From positions 1 to 64,000 of the forward strand of contig CAYWXM010000051.1 in NCBI GenBank assembly GCA_964462595.1: a stretch of 64,000 nt of DNA. Reading direction: 5' to 3'. Positions 24,256 to 33,476 of this stretch are shown piece by piece. The translations under genes were made by a program, and so were the position numbers. Position 1 is the stretch's first letter. Each line of letters begins with the position of its first letter. The notes under the pieces are model-generated. The model was given only the letters and a program-made list of their open reading frames with translations, searched no databases and was not told the origin of the DNA. Source of the DNA: SURF-21 sp964462595 (GTDB lineage Bacteria; Actinomycetota; Geothermincolia; Geothermincolales; RBG-13-55-18).

Positions 24256-25786
24256 CCGCGGCGCCGCGCGCTGCATCATGGTACAGGGCACCGGCTCCCA
24301 CACCGGGAAGAGTGTGATGGTAGCGGCACTCTGCCGCATCCTGGCCCAGGACGGCTGGCGCGTGGCTCCATATAAGTCGCAGAACATGTCCCTTAATTCC
24401 TTTGTAACTTCCCAGGGTGGGGAGATGGGGAGGGCTCAGGTCCTGCAGGCACAGGCGGCGGGGGTGGAGCCGCACACCGACATGAATCCCATACTGCTCA
24501 AACCCGCTTCTGACGAAAGGGCGCAGGTGATCCTCAACGGTAGGCCGGTAAGGCACATGGAGGCGGGAGAATACCATCTGTTGAAACCGGAACTCCTGCC
24601 CGTCGCCCTGGGAGCACTGGAGAGGTTACGCGCGGATCACGATTTCGTAGTCATCGAAGGAGCGGGGAGCCCCGCGGAGATAAACCTGGCCGACCAGGAC
24701 ATCGCCAACATGCGCGTAGCCAGGGCGGCAGGTGCCCCGGTCATCCTGGTGGGCGATATCGACCGGGGCGGCGTTTTCGCTTCACTGGTGGGCACCATGG
24801 AACTCCTTGACATTAGCGACAGGGATATGGTGGCCGGTTTCATCATCAATAAATTCCGCGGCTCCCGCGACCTGCTGCAGGGAGGGTTGGATTTTCTCGA
24901 GCTCCGCACGGGAAGGCCCATCCTGGGAGTGATCCCCTACATCCGGGACCTTGGTCTGGAGGAAGAGGACACGGTCAACCTGGAGCAGTTGCGAGAAGCC
25001 GCCGCGGGGGATGGGACCACGCAAGCCGTAGATATAGCTATCGTGTACCTTCCCCACATCTCCAACGCCACCGATTTCGATCCCCTGGCTCACGAGAAAG
25101 GGGTGGGGCTTCGTTACGTCAGCGAGCCGTCGCAACTGGGCGTGCCGGACGCCGTGATACTGCCAGGTTCCAAGAGCACTGCCGACGACCTCGACTACCT
25201 GAGGAACAATGGCATGGCGGCGCAGATCGTCCGCCTGGCGCGGTTGGGGGTTCCGGTCATCGGCATCTGCGGGGGGTACCAGATGCTGGGAGAGAAGATA
25301 GAGGATCCCCTGGGCGTAGAGTCAGCCGTAAAAAAGATCGACGGCCTGGGGCTGCTTCCGGTCACCACCGTGCTTACGGGCGATAAAAGCACGCACCGCG
25401 TCACGGCTCGAGCCACCCGAAAAGTCCGTTTCTTGGGCATGGACCCATACGTGCCGTTAACCGGCTACGAGATACACATGGGAAACTCGCAGGGTGAGGG
25501 GGACCCCCCCTTGCTCATCGTGGAGCGGAATGGCCTGGAAGTGAGCATAGGGGACGGCTCGGTGCATCCACAGCTGCCCGTATTCGGGTGTTACCTGCAC
25601 GGTATATTCGAGAACGCCTCACTGAGGCACGGGTTTCTAAATAATTTGCGCCGCCTGCACGGGCTTTCTCCCCAGGCGGTGGAGCGGGATTGGGAGGAAT
25701 TGAGAGAGGAACGCATAGACCGCCTGGCACGTATTGCCCGTGCGTCCCTGAACATGCCCCTGGTATATCCCCTGCTCGGCCTGTGA
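24245..25786 (+). CDS. cbiP: Cobyric acid synthase (glutamine-hydrolysing)
   Basis: 513 residues, family length. It amidates four side chains of adenosylcobyrinic acid a,c-diamide. The N-terminal dethiobiotin-synthetase-like ATPase has G-T-G-S-H-T-G-K-S and K-S-Q-N-M-S-L-N-S. The C-terminal class-I-like amidotransferase has the nucleophile in G-I-C-G-G-Y-Q-M-L-G and the His in Y-L-H-G-I-F-E-N. ATG 24245 has AAGGA 6 nt upstream. It is the last gene of the operon; no corrin-ring genes occur in the window, so the operon alone supports salvage and late steps only. Confidence 0.94.
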   Translation: MCDNRGAARCIMVQGTGSHTGKSVMVAALCRILAQDGWRVAPYKSQNMSLNSFVTSQGGEMGRAQVLQAQAAGVEPHTDMNPILLKPASDERAQVILNGRPVRHMEAGEYHLLKPELLPVALGALERLRADHDFVVIEGAGSPAEINLADQDIANMRVARAAGAPVILVGDIDRGGVFASLVGTMELLDISDRDMVAGFIINKFRGSRDLLQGGLDFLELRTGRPILGVIPYIRDLGLEEEDTVNLEQLREAAAGDGTTQAVDIAIVYLPHISNATDFDPLAHEKGVGLRYVSEPSQLGVPDAVILPGSKSTADDLDYLRNNGMAAQIVRLARLGVPVIGICGGYQMLGEKIEDPLGVESAVKKIDGLGLLPVTTVLTGDKSTHRVTARATRKVRFLGMDPYVPLTGYEIHMGNSQGEGDPPLLIVERNGLEVSIGDGSVHPQLPVFGCYLHGIFENASLRHGFLNNLRRLHGLSPQAVERDWEELREERIDRLARIARASLNMPLVYPLLGL

Positions 25787-26036
25787 GGGGCGGTCCCAGG
25801 TGAAGAAATGCTGAGGGCATAAGGCGAGCCTGGGGCATCGGTATCGTCTCTTTCTGTGGCATGAGGGTGCCCGCTTTTCGTTGACAGCAAACGGAACACG
25901 CCGGTCAAAGGCAGATTTGCCTCGTGCTGTATCATGGTATATGGACGGTAGATGACGTGCGCATTCCATAAACGCCGGGCCGACGGCAGGTATGCTGCCC
26001 TCAACAGCAGAATAACTATTAGCGGGAGGGCTTATA

Positions 26037-27215
26037 TTGACCAGGACCCTGAGAAGAAAGATAAAGCGGCAGCAGGCGAAACGCCAGGCCATTTTCCTGC
26101 TGACCGGATGCACCGCGGTTATCGGCCTCGTGCTGTTGGTGTTCGCCCTGACCGCCTCGCATTACGCTGAGGACAACGCAGCTGCGGGTTCGTACGTCCA
26201 GACGGCGGGGGAGGTCATGGGGGCTTTCCGGGAGGACCCCGTGGCGGAGTCGGAGACGAACGGCGATTCCGTGAGCCTGGGGATAGGCGGCGACGTTTCT
26301 TTCGGGCAGGAGGTGGCCAGCGCCATAACGCTTGAGGGCCCCGGTTATCCCTGGACGGAAGTGACGCCGATATTCAAAAAATACGACATCACGGCGGTAA
26401 ACCTGGAGGGGCCTCTCTGCCGGGGCGGCAATCCCAATCCCCAACAGGCATCCATCTACCTGAAGGGGGACACTTCCTGCGCGGCGCCCATGGCGGATGC
26501 CGGGATAGATGCGGTCAGCCTGGCCAACGACCACATAATGGATTACGGCGCCGCCGGGCTGGAGGAGACCTTGAACATCCTGCGCGCCGAGGAGGTCGGT
26601 GCATTCGGCGCCGGTTCGAGCAGGAGTTCGGCGGAGCGGCCGCTGGTGCTGGGAGCGGAGGATGGAGCGAGCGTCGCGCTGCTTTCCTATTGCGATGTCG
26701 CGACAGCCGGCTATGCCGCGGGGGAGGGTTCACCGGGCATCTCGTCCTCGACTGCGGAGCGCCTGAGCGAGATGGTCGGGCAGGCGGGCCTGGAAGCGAC
26801 TTACGTGGTCGTTTTCATGCATTGGGGCGAGATCGGGTCGGAGGAGGTAACGCCGCGGCAAAGGGAACTGGCCCTTCTTTGCGTCGAGGCCGGCGCGGAC
26901 CTGGTGGTGGGGTGTCACCCCCACGTAGTGCAGGGGATCGAGGTCCTGCAGGGCGTGCCCGTTATATATTCCCTTGGCAATCTGGTCTTTTCCCCCGGGA
27001 GCGAGGAGGGAAAAGACGCCGTCTTCGCAGGATGCCGCTTCAGCGGCGGCGTTTTGACCGGGCTGGAGTTTCTCCCGCTGAGGATCGAGGATGGACGGCC
27101 GGTACCCCTCGGGGGAGAGGATGCGGTCAAGGCGCTGAAAAGGTTGGAAGAATATTCTCCGGGCGTGCAATTGGATATATCTCCCATAACAGGCACCGCC
27201 GCCGTGAGGCTGTGA
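26037..27215 (+). CDS. CapA family protein (membrane-anchored, metallophosphatase-like)
   Basis: 392 residues. A basic N-terminus (RRKIKRQQAKR) precedes one hydrophobic helix at ~residues 17-40, so the protein is anchored with the catalytic part outside. The PGA_cap/CapA domain shows G-I-G-G-D-V-S-F, N-L-E-G-P-L-C, L-A-N-D-H-I-M-D-Y-G, M-H-W-G-E and G-C-H-P-H-V-V-Q-G, the residues arranged as in metallophosphoesterases. Family members act in poly-gamma-glutamate or other envelope processes; the substrate here is unknown. TTG 26037 follows GGGAGGG by 7 nt. The ~250 nt upstream hold nothing clear. Confidence 0.85.
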   Translation: MTRTLRRKIKRQQAKRQAIFLLTGCTAVIGLVLLVFALTASHYAEDNAAAGSYVQTAGEVMGAFREDPVAESETNGDSVSLGIGGDVSFGQEVASAITLEGPGYPWTEVTPIFKKYDITAVNLEGPLCRGGNPNPQQASIYLKGDTSCAAPMADAGIDAVSLANDHIMDYGAAGLEETLNILRAEEVGAFGAGSSRSSAERPLVLGAEDGASVALLSYCDVATAGYAAGEGSPGISSSTAERLSEMVGQAGLEATYVVVFMHWGEIGSEEVTPRQRELALLCVEAGADLVVGCHPHVVQGIEVLQGVPVIYSLGNLVFSPGSEEGKDAVFAGCRFSGGVLTGLEFLPLRIEDGRPVPLGGEDAVKALKRLEEYSPGVQLDISPITGTAAVRL

Positions 27216-27342
27216 CGGGGGAGGCTTCCCCGGCCAGCGAGAGCAGCCGGTGGGCATCGTCTGGTCCCGCGGACTTTTCCTGGCCCCGGTCGCCATTTCC
27301 TCCCATTACCTCAAGACGATCGGTGCAGGTTATTATGATTAC

Positions 27343-28743
27343 ATGAGGTGGGAGAAGGAACGTTTCACGGTCATCGCCAGGGTCAGGGAGACCCTGCGCC
27401 GCTGGCCCATGTTCAACTCCGGGGACCTGGTGATAGCGGCGGTATCGGGAGGCGTGGACTCGCTGGTCCTGCTGGACGTCCTGCTGCAGTTGAAGGAGGA
27501 AACCGGCACCCGGTTGCGCGTGCTGCATATCGACCATGGCGTGCGCCCGGAATCCGGAGAGGATGCCGGCTACGTAGAGAAAGTAGCGGCCCATTACGGG
27601 CTGGAGTTCACGATGCGCAGGATCGAGGTGCCGCAGGCCGCGGGCATGAGCCCCGAGGAGGCCTTGCGCGAGGCGCGCTACGGGGCATTTCGCGCGGAGA
27701 TCGACGGCAGCGGAGCCGCGCGCCTGGCGACCGGGCATACCGCCGACGACCGCGTGGAGACGCTGCTGCTGCGGCTGCTGGCGGGCAGCGGGCCGCGGGG
27801 CCTGGGCTCAATCCCGCCGTTGAGGCTGCCCTTCGCAAGGCCACTGATCCGCGTGTGGAGGAGGGAGGTGGAGGCGTACGCCGCTTTCCTCCCCTTTCCA
27901 CCCAGGCTCGACCGTACGAACCTGGACGTATCCATCCCCCGCAACCGCGTCCGCCACCGCCTGCTTCCCCTCCTGGAGGAGGAGTATAACCCTTCCGTCA
28001 GGAGGGTCCTGCTCGGCGAGGCGGAGATGCTCGCCTCGCTGGCGGAATTGGTGGACGAACTGACGATGGAGGCCGGGGAGGTATCAGTATCGGCAAACCG
28101 CGGAGGCGAGGCGCTGGACGTGGATGGGCTGCGCGCCCGGCCCCTGGCGGTGCGCAGGGAGGTCATAGCGGCCTCGCTGCAGCGCATGGGTATAGAGCCT
28201 TCCTTCAGCCTGGTGGAGGACATACGCCTGAAGCTGCTGGAAGCGGAAGGGCTTTCCCGCCTCGACCTCTCCCCGGGTTTGGTGGCCCGGCGCGTATACG
28301 ATCGTATAATCATGGGCCCTTTGCCGGCTCAGGATCCCCTGCCGGAAACCGCTATCCCCGGCGAGGGCACCTTCGATCTCCCCGGGATGGGTCTGCGGCT
28401 GGAGGTTAGGAGGCTTCCCGGGGGAGGCGAGGATCCCCGCAATGCGGCAAGAGGCTCGTGGACCGCATGGCTGGACGCGGACAGGCTAGTCTTTCCCCTG
28501 CTCGTAAGGGGTATCCGCCCGGGCGATCGCTTTTATCCCCTCGGGGCTCCGGGTGGGCGCAAGCTGCAGGATTTCCTGGTGGATGCGAAGGTGCCCCGCG
28601 AGGAAAGGGCCCGGGTCGCGGTGGTGGAATCGGCCGGGGAGATCGCCTGGGTCGTGGGCATGCGCATCGACGAGAGATTCAAGGTCAGCGAAAGCACCGG
28701 TGTTGTTGCGGTGCTGGAAGTAGCGCAGGCCAGCGGGAAATAA
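27343..28743 (+). CDS. tilS: tRNA(Ile)-lysidine synthase
   Basis: 466 residues from ATG 27343. It converts C34 of the tRNA-Ile with CAT anticodon to lysidine. The PP-loop is SGGVDS at residues 35-40; I-D-H-G-V-R-P-E and G-H-T-A-D-D-R-V-E-T follow, then the substrate-recognition domain and a C-terminal TilS domain with P-G-D-R-F-Y-P-L-G. A TATTAT box (27331-27336) ends 6 nt before this ATG, pointing to a leaderless mRNA; the frame is open upstream to 27250 but lacks similarity. It heads the tilS-hpt-ftsH-fol cluster. Confidence 0.92.
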   Translation: MRWEKERFTVIARVRETLRRWPMFNSGDLVIAAVSGGVDSLVLLDVLLQLKEETGTRLRVLHIDHGVRPESGEDAGYVEKVAAHYGLEFTMRRIEVPQAAGMSPEEALREARYGAFRAEIDGSGAARLATGHTADDRVETLLLRLLAGSGPRGLGSIPPLRLPFARPLIRVWRREVEAYAAFLPFPPRLDRTNLDVSIPRNRVRHRLLPLLEEEYNPSVRRVLLGEAEMLASLAELVDELTMEAGEVSVSANRGGEALDVDGLRARPLAVRREVIAASLQRMGIEPSFSLVEDIRLKLLEAEGLSRLDLSPGLVARRVYDRIIMGPLPAQDPLPETAIPGEGTFDLPGMGLRLEVRRLPGGGEDPRNAARGSWTAWLDADRLVFPLLVRGIRPGDRFYPLGAPGGRKLQDFLVDAKVPREERARVAVVESAGEIAWVVGMRIDERFKVSESTGVVAVLEVAQASGK

Positions 28744-28955
28744 TCGCCACTGGCTGCGCTTTCAGGCTGAGCATGGTATGGACGATACAACAATGGATGC
28801 CTTATGTCCGTTTGACGGGCGGCGGGTTATCATGATCCTTGAGCGGCGTGGAGAACGGGAAGCAGCGGTGGCCACAGGCCGCCCCGGCCAGAGGCACGGC
28901 AAAAGGCCGAAGAAAAACGGCGTGGTTGATATGGCTCATCAGCGGCCGGCATGAA

Positions 28956-29522
28956 ATGGAGGATAATCTGGCCATGTTATCGGAGATAGAGAGGCAGCTT
29001 ATAAGCAAAGGGGCTATAAAGACCCGCACGGCGGAGTTGGCCGGCGAGATAACCCGTGACTACGCGGGCCTCGAACTGATCATGGTGGGGGTCCTCAAGG
29101 GGTCGTTCGTCTTCCTGGCCGACCTGGCCCGGCAGGTGGAACTGCCGCTGCAGATAGATTTCGTTGCCGTGTCGAGCTACGGCGCGGACACCGAGTCTTC
29201 GGGGGTGGTGAAGATAATAAAGGACATGGACCTGGAGATAGATGGCAAGGACGTGCTGCTGGTGGAGGATATCGTGGACACCGGATTGACCTTGAAATAT
29301 CTCGCCGGTATGCTGCGCGAAAGAGGCCCCGCGTCGCTGGAGGTATGCGCCTTGCTTAACAAACCTGACGCGCGTAAGGTTGATATCGAGGTCAAGTATT
29401 GCGGCTTCGACGTACCTCCGTTGTTCCTGGTCGGCTACGGGCTGGATTACGCGGAGAGGTTCCGGCATCTGCCGTACGTGGGGGTTCTCAGGGAAGAGGA
29501 AGGGAGCGGAGAGACAGATTGA
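28956..29522 (+). CDS. hpt: Hypoxanthine phosphoribosyltransferase
   Basis: 188 residues from ATG 28956; ATG 28974, with GGAGG about 11 nt before it, is an alternative, and the frame is open to 28839. It salvages hypoxanthine/guanine with PRPP. Motifs: V-L-K-G-S-F-V-F-L-A-D-L, the flexible-loop region V-S-S-Y-G, and the PRPP motif L-L-V-E-D-I-V-D-T-G-L-T. The ending F-D-V-P-P-L-F-L-V-G-Y-G-L-D-Y-A-E is diagnostic. Its stop overlaps the probable TTG start of ftsH. Confidence 0.93.
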   Translation: MEDNLAMLSEIERQLISKGAIKTRTAELAGEITRDYAGLELIMVGVLKGSFVFLADLARQVELPLQIDFVAVSSYGADTESSGVVKIIKDMDLEIDGKDVLLVEDIVDTGLTLKYLAGMLRERGPASLEVCALLNKPDARKVDIEVKYCGFDVPPLFLVGYGLDYAERFRHLPYVGVLREEEGSGETD

Positions 29523-31498
29523 ATATGGGCAATAAGAGGCTGTGGAGAACGGCCATCTTTTACCTCATCATCGTCTTCGTGGTCATCCTGGTGTGGACCA
29601 AGTCACCGAGCATCTTCGGCAACGACAGGACGAAGGACCTCAGCTGGTTCGAGGACAACCTGGCGGCCGGCGAGATAGCCGAGGTGACCATAAAAGACAA
29701 GGACAACATCCTCGAGGGGGCACTGACCTCGGGCGAGGAATTCGAGGTGAGTTATCCCGGCGATTACGCCAGCGACCTGGTCAACAAGATAAACGAGTAC
29801 CGGGCGCTGGCGGATTCCGAGGACCCTGCCACCGCCCAGAAGTACGCCGCCTACAAGGATCTCGAGCTCAAGGTGGATGCCCAGGGCGGGTTCGATTTCC
29901 TGGGCATCGTGCTCAACCTGCTGCCCTTCATCCTTATCGTGGTGCTGTTCTTCTTCCTCTTCCAGCAGATGCAGGGAGGCGGGAGCAAGGTGATGTCCTT
30001 CGGCAAGAGCCGGGCCAAGGTGGCTAACAAGGAGCAGGTGCGCGTTACCTTCAAGGATGTCGCCGGCGTGGAGGAGGCGGTGGAGGAGCTGGTGGAAATA
30101 AGGGACTTCCTGGCCAACCCGGCGAAATTCCAGGCCCTGGGGGCCAAGATCCCCAAGGGCGTCCTGCTCTACGGGCCTCCGGGTTCCGGCAAGACCCTGC
30201 TGGCGCGCGCGGTAGCGGGCGAGGCGGGCGTCCCGTTCTTCTCCATATCCGGCTCCGACTTCGTCGAGATGTTCGTGGGGGTGGGAGCATCGCGCGTACG
30301 CGATCTCTTCGAACAGGCCAAGGCATCCGCTCCGGCCATCATCTTCATGGACGAGATAGACGCCGTGGGCAGGCACCGCGGCGCGGGGCTGGGAGGCGGC
30401 CACGACGAGCGCGAGCAGACGCTCAACCAGCTCCTGGTGGAGATGGACGGATTCGACATGAAGACGGGCGTCATACTCATCGCCGCCACCAACCGGCCGG
30501 ACATCCTCGACCCCGCCCTGCTGCGTCCCGGCCGCTTCGACCGGCAGATCGTGGTCGACCGCCCCGACCTCACCGGGCGCAAGGATATCCTCGAGGTGCA
30601 CACCAGGGACAAACCCTTTGCCGAAGACGTGGACCTAGAGGTCCTGGCGAGACGTACGCCGGGGTTCACCGGTGCCGACCTGGCCAACCTGGTGAACGAG
30701 GCCGCCCTCCTCTCGGCGCGCCACGGCAAGAAGAAACTGGACATGGAGGAGATGGAGGAATCCATTGACCGGGTGATCGCGGGGCCGGAGCGCCGTACCC
30801 GTCTCATCAGCGAAAAGGAGAAGGAGATAATCGCCTATCACGAAACCGGGCACGCCCTGGTAGCCCACGAGCTTCCCAACGCGGATCCGGTGCACAAGAT
30901 ATCCATCATCCCCCGCGGACAGGCCCTCGGATACACACTCACCCTGCCCCTGGAGGACAAATACCTGGTTACGAAGAGCGAGCTGGTCGACGAGCTGGCC
31001 ATGCTCCTGGGGGGGCGCGTGGCCGAGGAGATGATCTTCGGCGAGATCACCACCGGGGACCAGAACGATATCGAAAAAGCCACCAAGCTGGCGCGCAAGA
31101 TGGTGTGCGAGTTCGGCATGAGCGAGAAGCTGGGGCCGTTGACCCTGGGGCAGAAACAGGGGGAGGTCTTCCTGGGCAGGGATTTCACCACCCATAAGGA
31201 TTACAGCGACCAGATAGCCTATGAGATCGACAAGGAGGTCAGGCGGCTGGTCGACGAGTCTTACCAGCGCGCCGAGCGCATCCTCACCGAGAACAGGGAT
31301 AAACTGGATAATATTGCCAGGGCGCTCATAGAGTGCGAGACGCTGGAAAAAGAGGCGCTCCTGGCGCTCCTGGAAGGTAGGGAACCGGAGGCCGCCGGCG
31401 GGCAGGAGGCGGTCCCCGAGGAAGCCGCGGGCAAGGAACCTGGTCGCGCCAGGGTTCCCAAACCCCTGAAAGGAAAACCGGCCATCCAGACCGAGTGA
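29519..31498 (+). CDS. ftsH: ATP-dependent zinc metalloprotease FtsH
   Basis: 659 residues, membrane-bound AAA+ protease. Two membrane helices (residues ~9-26 and ~125-145) flank an external domain. Walker A GPPGSGKT lies at ~219, Walker B is IIFMDEID, the second-region-of-homology stretch is A-A-T-N-R-P-D, and the zinc motif HETGH is at ~441-445. The C-terminus is charged. TTG 29519 is favoured by GGAG 7 nt upstream; ATG 29525, two codons later, would leave 13 nt. The tilS-hpt-ftsH order is widespread in Gram-positive lineages; the following fol genes fit Actinomycetota. Confidence 0.95.
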   Translation: MNMGNKRLWRTAIFYLIIVFVVILVWTKSPSIFGNDRTKDLSWFEDNLAAGEIAEVTIKDKDNILEGALTSGEEFEVSYPGDYASDLVNKINEYRALADSEDPATAQKYAAYKDLELKVDAQGGFDFLGIVLNLLPFILIVVLFFFLFQQMQGGGSKVMSFGKSRAKVANKEQVRVTFKDVAGVEEAVEELVEIRDFLANPAKFQALGAKIPKGVLLYGPPGSGKTLLARAVAGEAGVPFFSISGSDFVEMFVGVGASRVRDLFEQAKASAPAIIFMDEIDAVGRHRGAGLGGGHDEREQTLNQLLVEMDGFDMKTGVILIAATNRPDILDPALLRPGRFDRQIVVDRPDLTGRKDILEVHTRDKPFAEDVDLEVLARRTPGFTGADLANLVNEAALLSARHGKKKLDMEEMEESIDRVIAGPERRTRLISEKEKEIIAYHETGHALVAHELPNADPVHKISIIPRGQALGYTLTLPLEDKYLVTKSELVDELAMLLGGRVAEEMIFGEITTGDQNDIEKATKLARKMVCEFGMSEKLGPLTLGQKQGEVFLGRDFTTHKDYSDQIAYEIDKEVRRLVDESYQRAERILTENRDKLDNIARALIECETLEKEALLALLEGREPEAAGGQEAVPEEAAGKEPGRARVPKPLKGKPAIQTE

Positions 31499-31664
31499 GG
31501 CCCCATACGCGGATGTTTTCTCCGCGCAGGACTTTCGCAGCCATGAGCCCCCATGAACATATTCCCCATTACTATATACCCGCATCTTCCGCGCGTAAGC
31601 AGCGATGGCGGGCGCTCCGATTGAGTTATAATATGCGGGTATGCCGGATCGAGGAAGGAAGTGG

Positions 31665-32237
31665 ATGGAATTGGACAAAGACAAGGTGATGAAGGGTGTG
31701 CGCATGATCCTCGAGGGGGTAGGGGAGGATCTCGATCGCGAAGGGCTGGTTAAAACCCCCGAGCGGGTGGCCAATATGTACGAGGAGCTTCTGTCCGGTA
31801 TGGAAGTAGACCCCGCCGAAGTGTTCCGGGCCATGTTCACGGAGGAGCACGAGGAGATGATCGTGGTCAAGGACATCCCGTTTTATTCCATCTGCGAGCA
31901 TCATCTCATACCCTTCCTGGGCAAGGCCCACGTGGCTTATATCCCGGGGCCCGAGGGGCAGATAACCGGGATCAGCAAGCTGGCGCGGGTGGTGGACGTG
32001 CTTTCCAAGCGGCTGCAGGTGCAGGAGAGGATAACCACCGAGGTGGCCGACATACTGGTCAAGGCCCTGCGGCCCCGCGGCGTGCTGGTGGTCATAGAGG
32101 CCGAGCACCTGTGCATGTCCATGCGCGGGGTGAAAAAGCCCGGCGCGCTCACCGTCACTTCCGCGGTGAGGGGGATATTCCATACCAATGCGGCCTCCCG
32201 GGCGGAGGCCATGTCTCTTATCCGGCAGAAGAGCTGA
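31665..32237 (+). CDS. folE: GTP cyclohydrolase I
   Basis: 190 residues. It converts GTP to 7,8-dihydroneopterin triphosphate, the first folate step. Zinc ligands and signatures: S-I-C-E-H-H-L-I-P-F, I-S-K-L-A-R, the Q-E-R-I-T segment, and E-A-E-H-L-C-M-S-M-R-G. ATG 31665 follows GAGGAAGG at 6 nt. An in-frame ATG at 31641 lies 8 nt after TATAAT (31627-31632) and could be a leaderless start, giving 198 residues. It heads the folate genes and is probably transcribed both from this promoter and from upstream. Confidence 0.94.
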   Translation: MELDKDKVMKGVRMILEGVGEDLDREGLVKTPERVANMYEELLSGMEVDPAEVFRAMFTEEHEEMIVVKDIPFYSICEHHLIPFLGKAHVAYIPGPEGQITGISKLARVVDVLSKRLQVQERITTEVADILVKALRPRGVLVVIEAEHLCMSMRGVKKPGALTVTSAVRGIFHTNAASRAEAMSLIRQKS

Positions 32238-32246
32238 GGGGAGGAT

Positions 32247-33476
32247 ATGAGGTTCAACCCCCGCCTGCTGAACGTGGACGGCTTGAGAGAGGCGTATGCA
32301 CGCCTCGACGAGCTGGGACCCAGCGAGCAGGGGAGGGCCATCATGGCCCCCAAGATGGTCTGCCGCGTCGTGCACGTGGAAAACCTGGATACCAAGGCCG
32401 CCAACATACTCAAGCAGAACATGCTCTCCATAGGAGGAGAGGTGTCGCTGCCCCGGGAGGTCTTCGATTATGGGGGGGTAAAGGTATCGGCCATCATCTC
32501 CGGAAACCTCAAGCATTACAGGTTATTGATATCCAAGCTGAAAAGGCAACCTTTCGGCCTCAAGGCGCTGGCTTTGGAGCTGGAGGAGATCCTGCGCCTC
32601 CGCCTGAAGGAAGCGGGGCGCTGCCTGCGTCTGGGGGGAAGGGAATACGATCTCGATAAGCGCACCCTGGTCATGGGCGTAGTGAACGTCACCCCCGACT
32701 CCTTCTCGGACGGCGGCCGCTTCTATGATGCGCGCAAGGCGGTAGAGCAGGCTCTGCGACTGGAGGAGGATGGCGCGGATATCCTCGATATCGGCGGCGA
32801 ATCCACCCGCCCGGGCTCTGATTTCATCACCCTGGACGAGGAATTGCGGCGGGTCATGCCGGTCATCGAGGAGGTCCTGGAGCGGGCGGCAGTGCCCGTG
32901 TCCATAGATACCACCAAGGCGGAGGTGGCGCGCAGGGCGCTGGACGCCGGCTGCGCCATGGTCAACGAGATCAGCGCCATGCGGCTGGATCCGGAGATGC
33001 TCCCGCTGGTGGTGGATAAGGACGTGCCTTTCTGCCTCATGCACATGCAAGGCATGCCCAAGGATATGCAGGTGGAGCCGCATTACGAGGACGTTATCGG
33101 GGAGGTGGCCGCGTTCCTGCGCGAGAAGGCCGAGGCGGCGGAGGAAGCCGGTGCCGACACCGCCAATATCATGATCGACCCGGGCATCGGTTTCGGGAAG
33201 ACGCTGCAGCACAACCTGGAGATCGTACGCAGGCTTTACGAGCTGAAGTCCCTTGGCTACACGCTCGTGCTCGGCACCTCGCGCAAGAGCTTCATCGGCA
33301 GGATACTCGATCTGCCGGAGGATGAGAGGGTCGAGGGTACGGCGGCGAGCGTGGCGATGGGCATAGCGGGCGGCGCCGACATAGTGAGGGTGCACGATGT
33401 TAGGGAGATGGTCCGGGTGGCGCGGGTAGCCGACGCCATACTGGGCCGGGATAAGGAGAAGGATCAGATTGGGTAA
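32247..33476 (+). CDS. folP: Dihydropteroate synthase with N-terminal extension
   Basis: 409 residues, about 130 longer than the E. coli enzyme. The TIM-barrel starts near residue 139: V-M-G-V-V-N-V-T-P-D-S-F-S-D-G-G, then D-I-G-G-E-S-T-R-P-G, D-T-T-K-A-E-V, and the C-terminal G-T-S-R-K-S-F-I-G, R-V-H-D-V. Residues 1-~130 form a separate domain with N-P-R-L-L-N-V-D and a G-N-L-K-H-Y segment; it is not part of the catalytic barrel and its role is unclear. Such long DHPS forms also occur in clostridial anaerobes, as I recall. The stop overlaps the PPIase start. Confidence 0.93.
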   Translation: MRFNPRLLNVDGLREAYARLDELGPSEQGRAIMAPKMVCRVVHVENLDTKAANILKQNMLSIGGEVSLPREVFDYGGVKVSAIISGNLKHYRLLISKLKRQPFGLKALALELEEILRLRLKEAGRCLRLGGREYDLDKRTLVMGVVNVTPDSFSDGGRFYDARKAVEQALRLEEDGADILDIGGESTRPGSDFITLDEELRRVMPVIEEVLERAAVPVSIDTTKAEVARRALDAGCAMVNEISAMRLDPEMLPLVVDKDVPFCLMHMQGMPKDMQVEPHYEDVIGEVAAFLREKAEAAEEAGADTANIMIDPGIGFGKTLQHNLEIVRRLYELKSLGYTLVLGTSRKSFIGRILDLPEDERVEGTAASVAMGIAGGADIVRVHDVREMVRVARVADAILGRDKEKDQIG

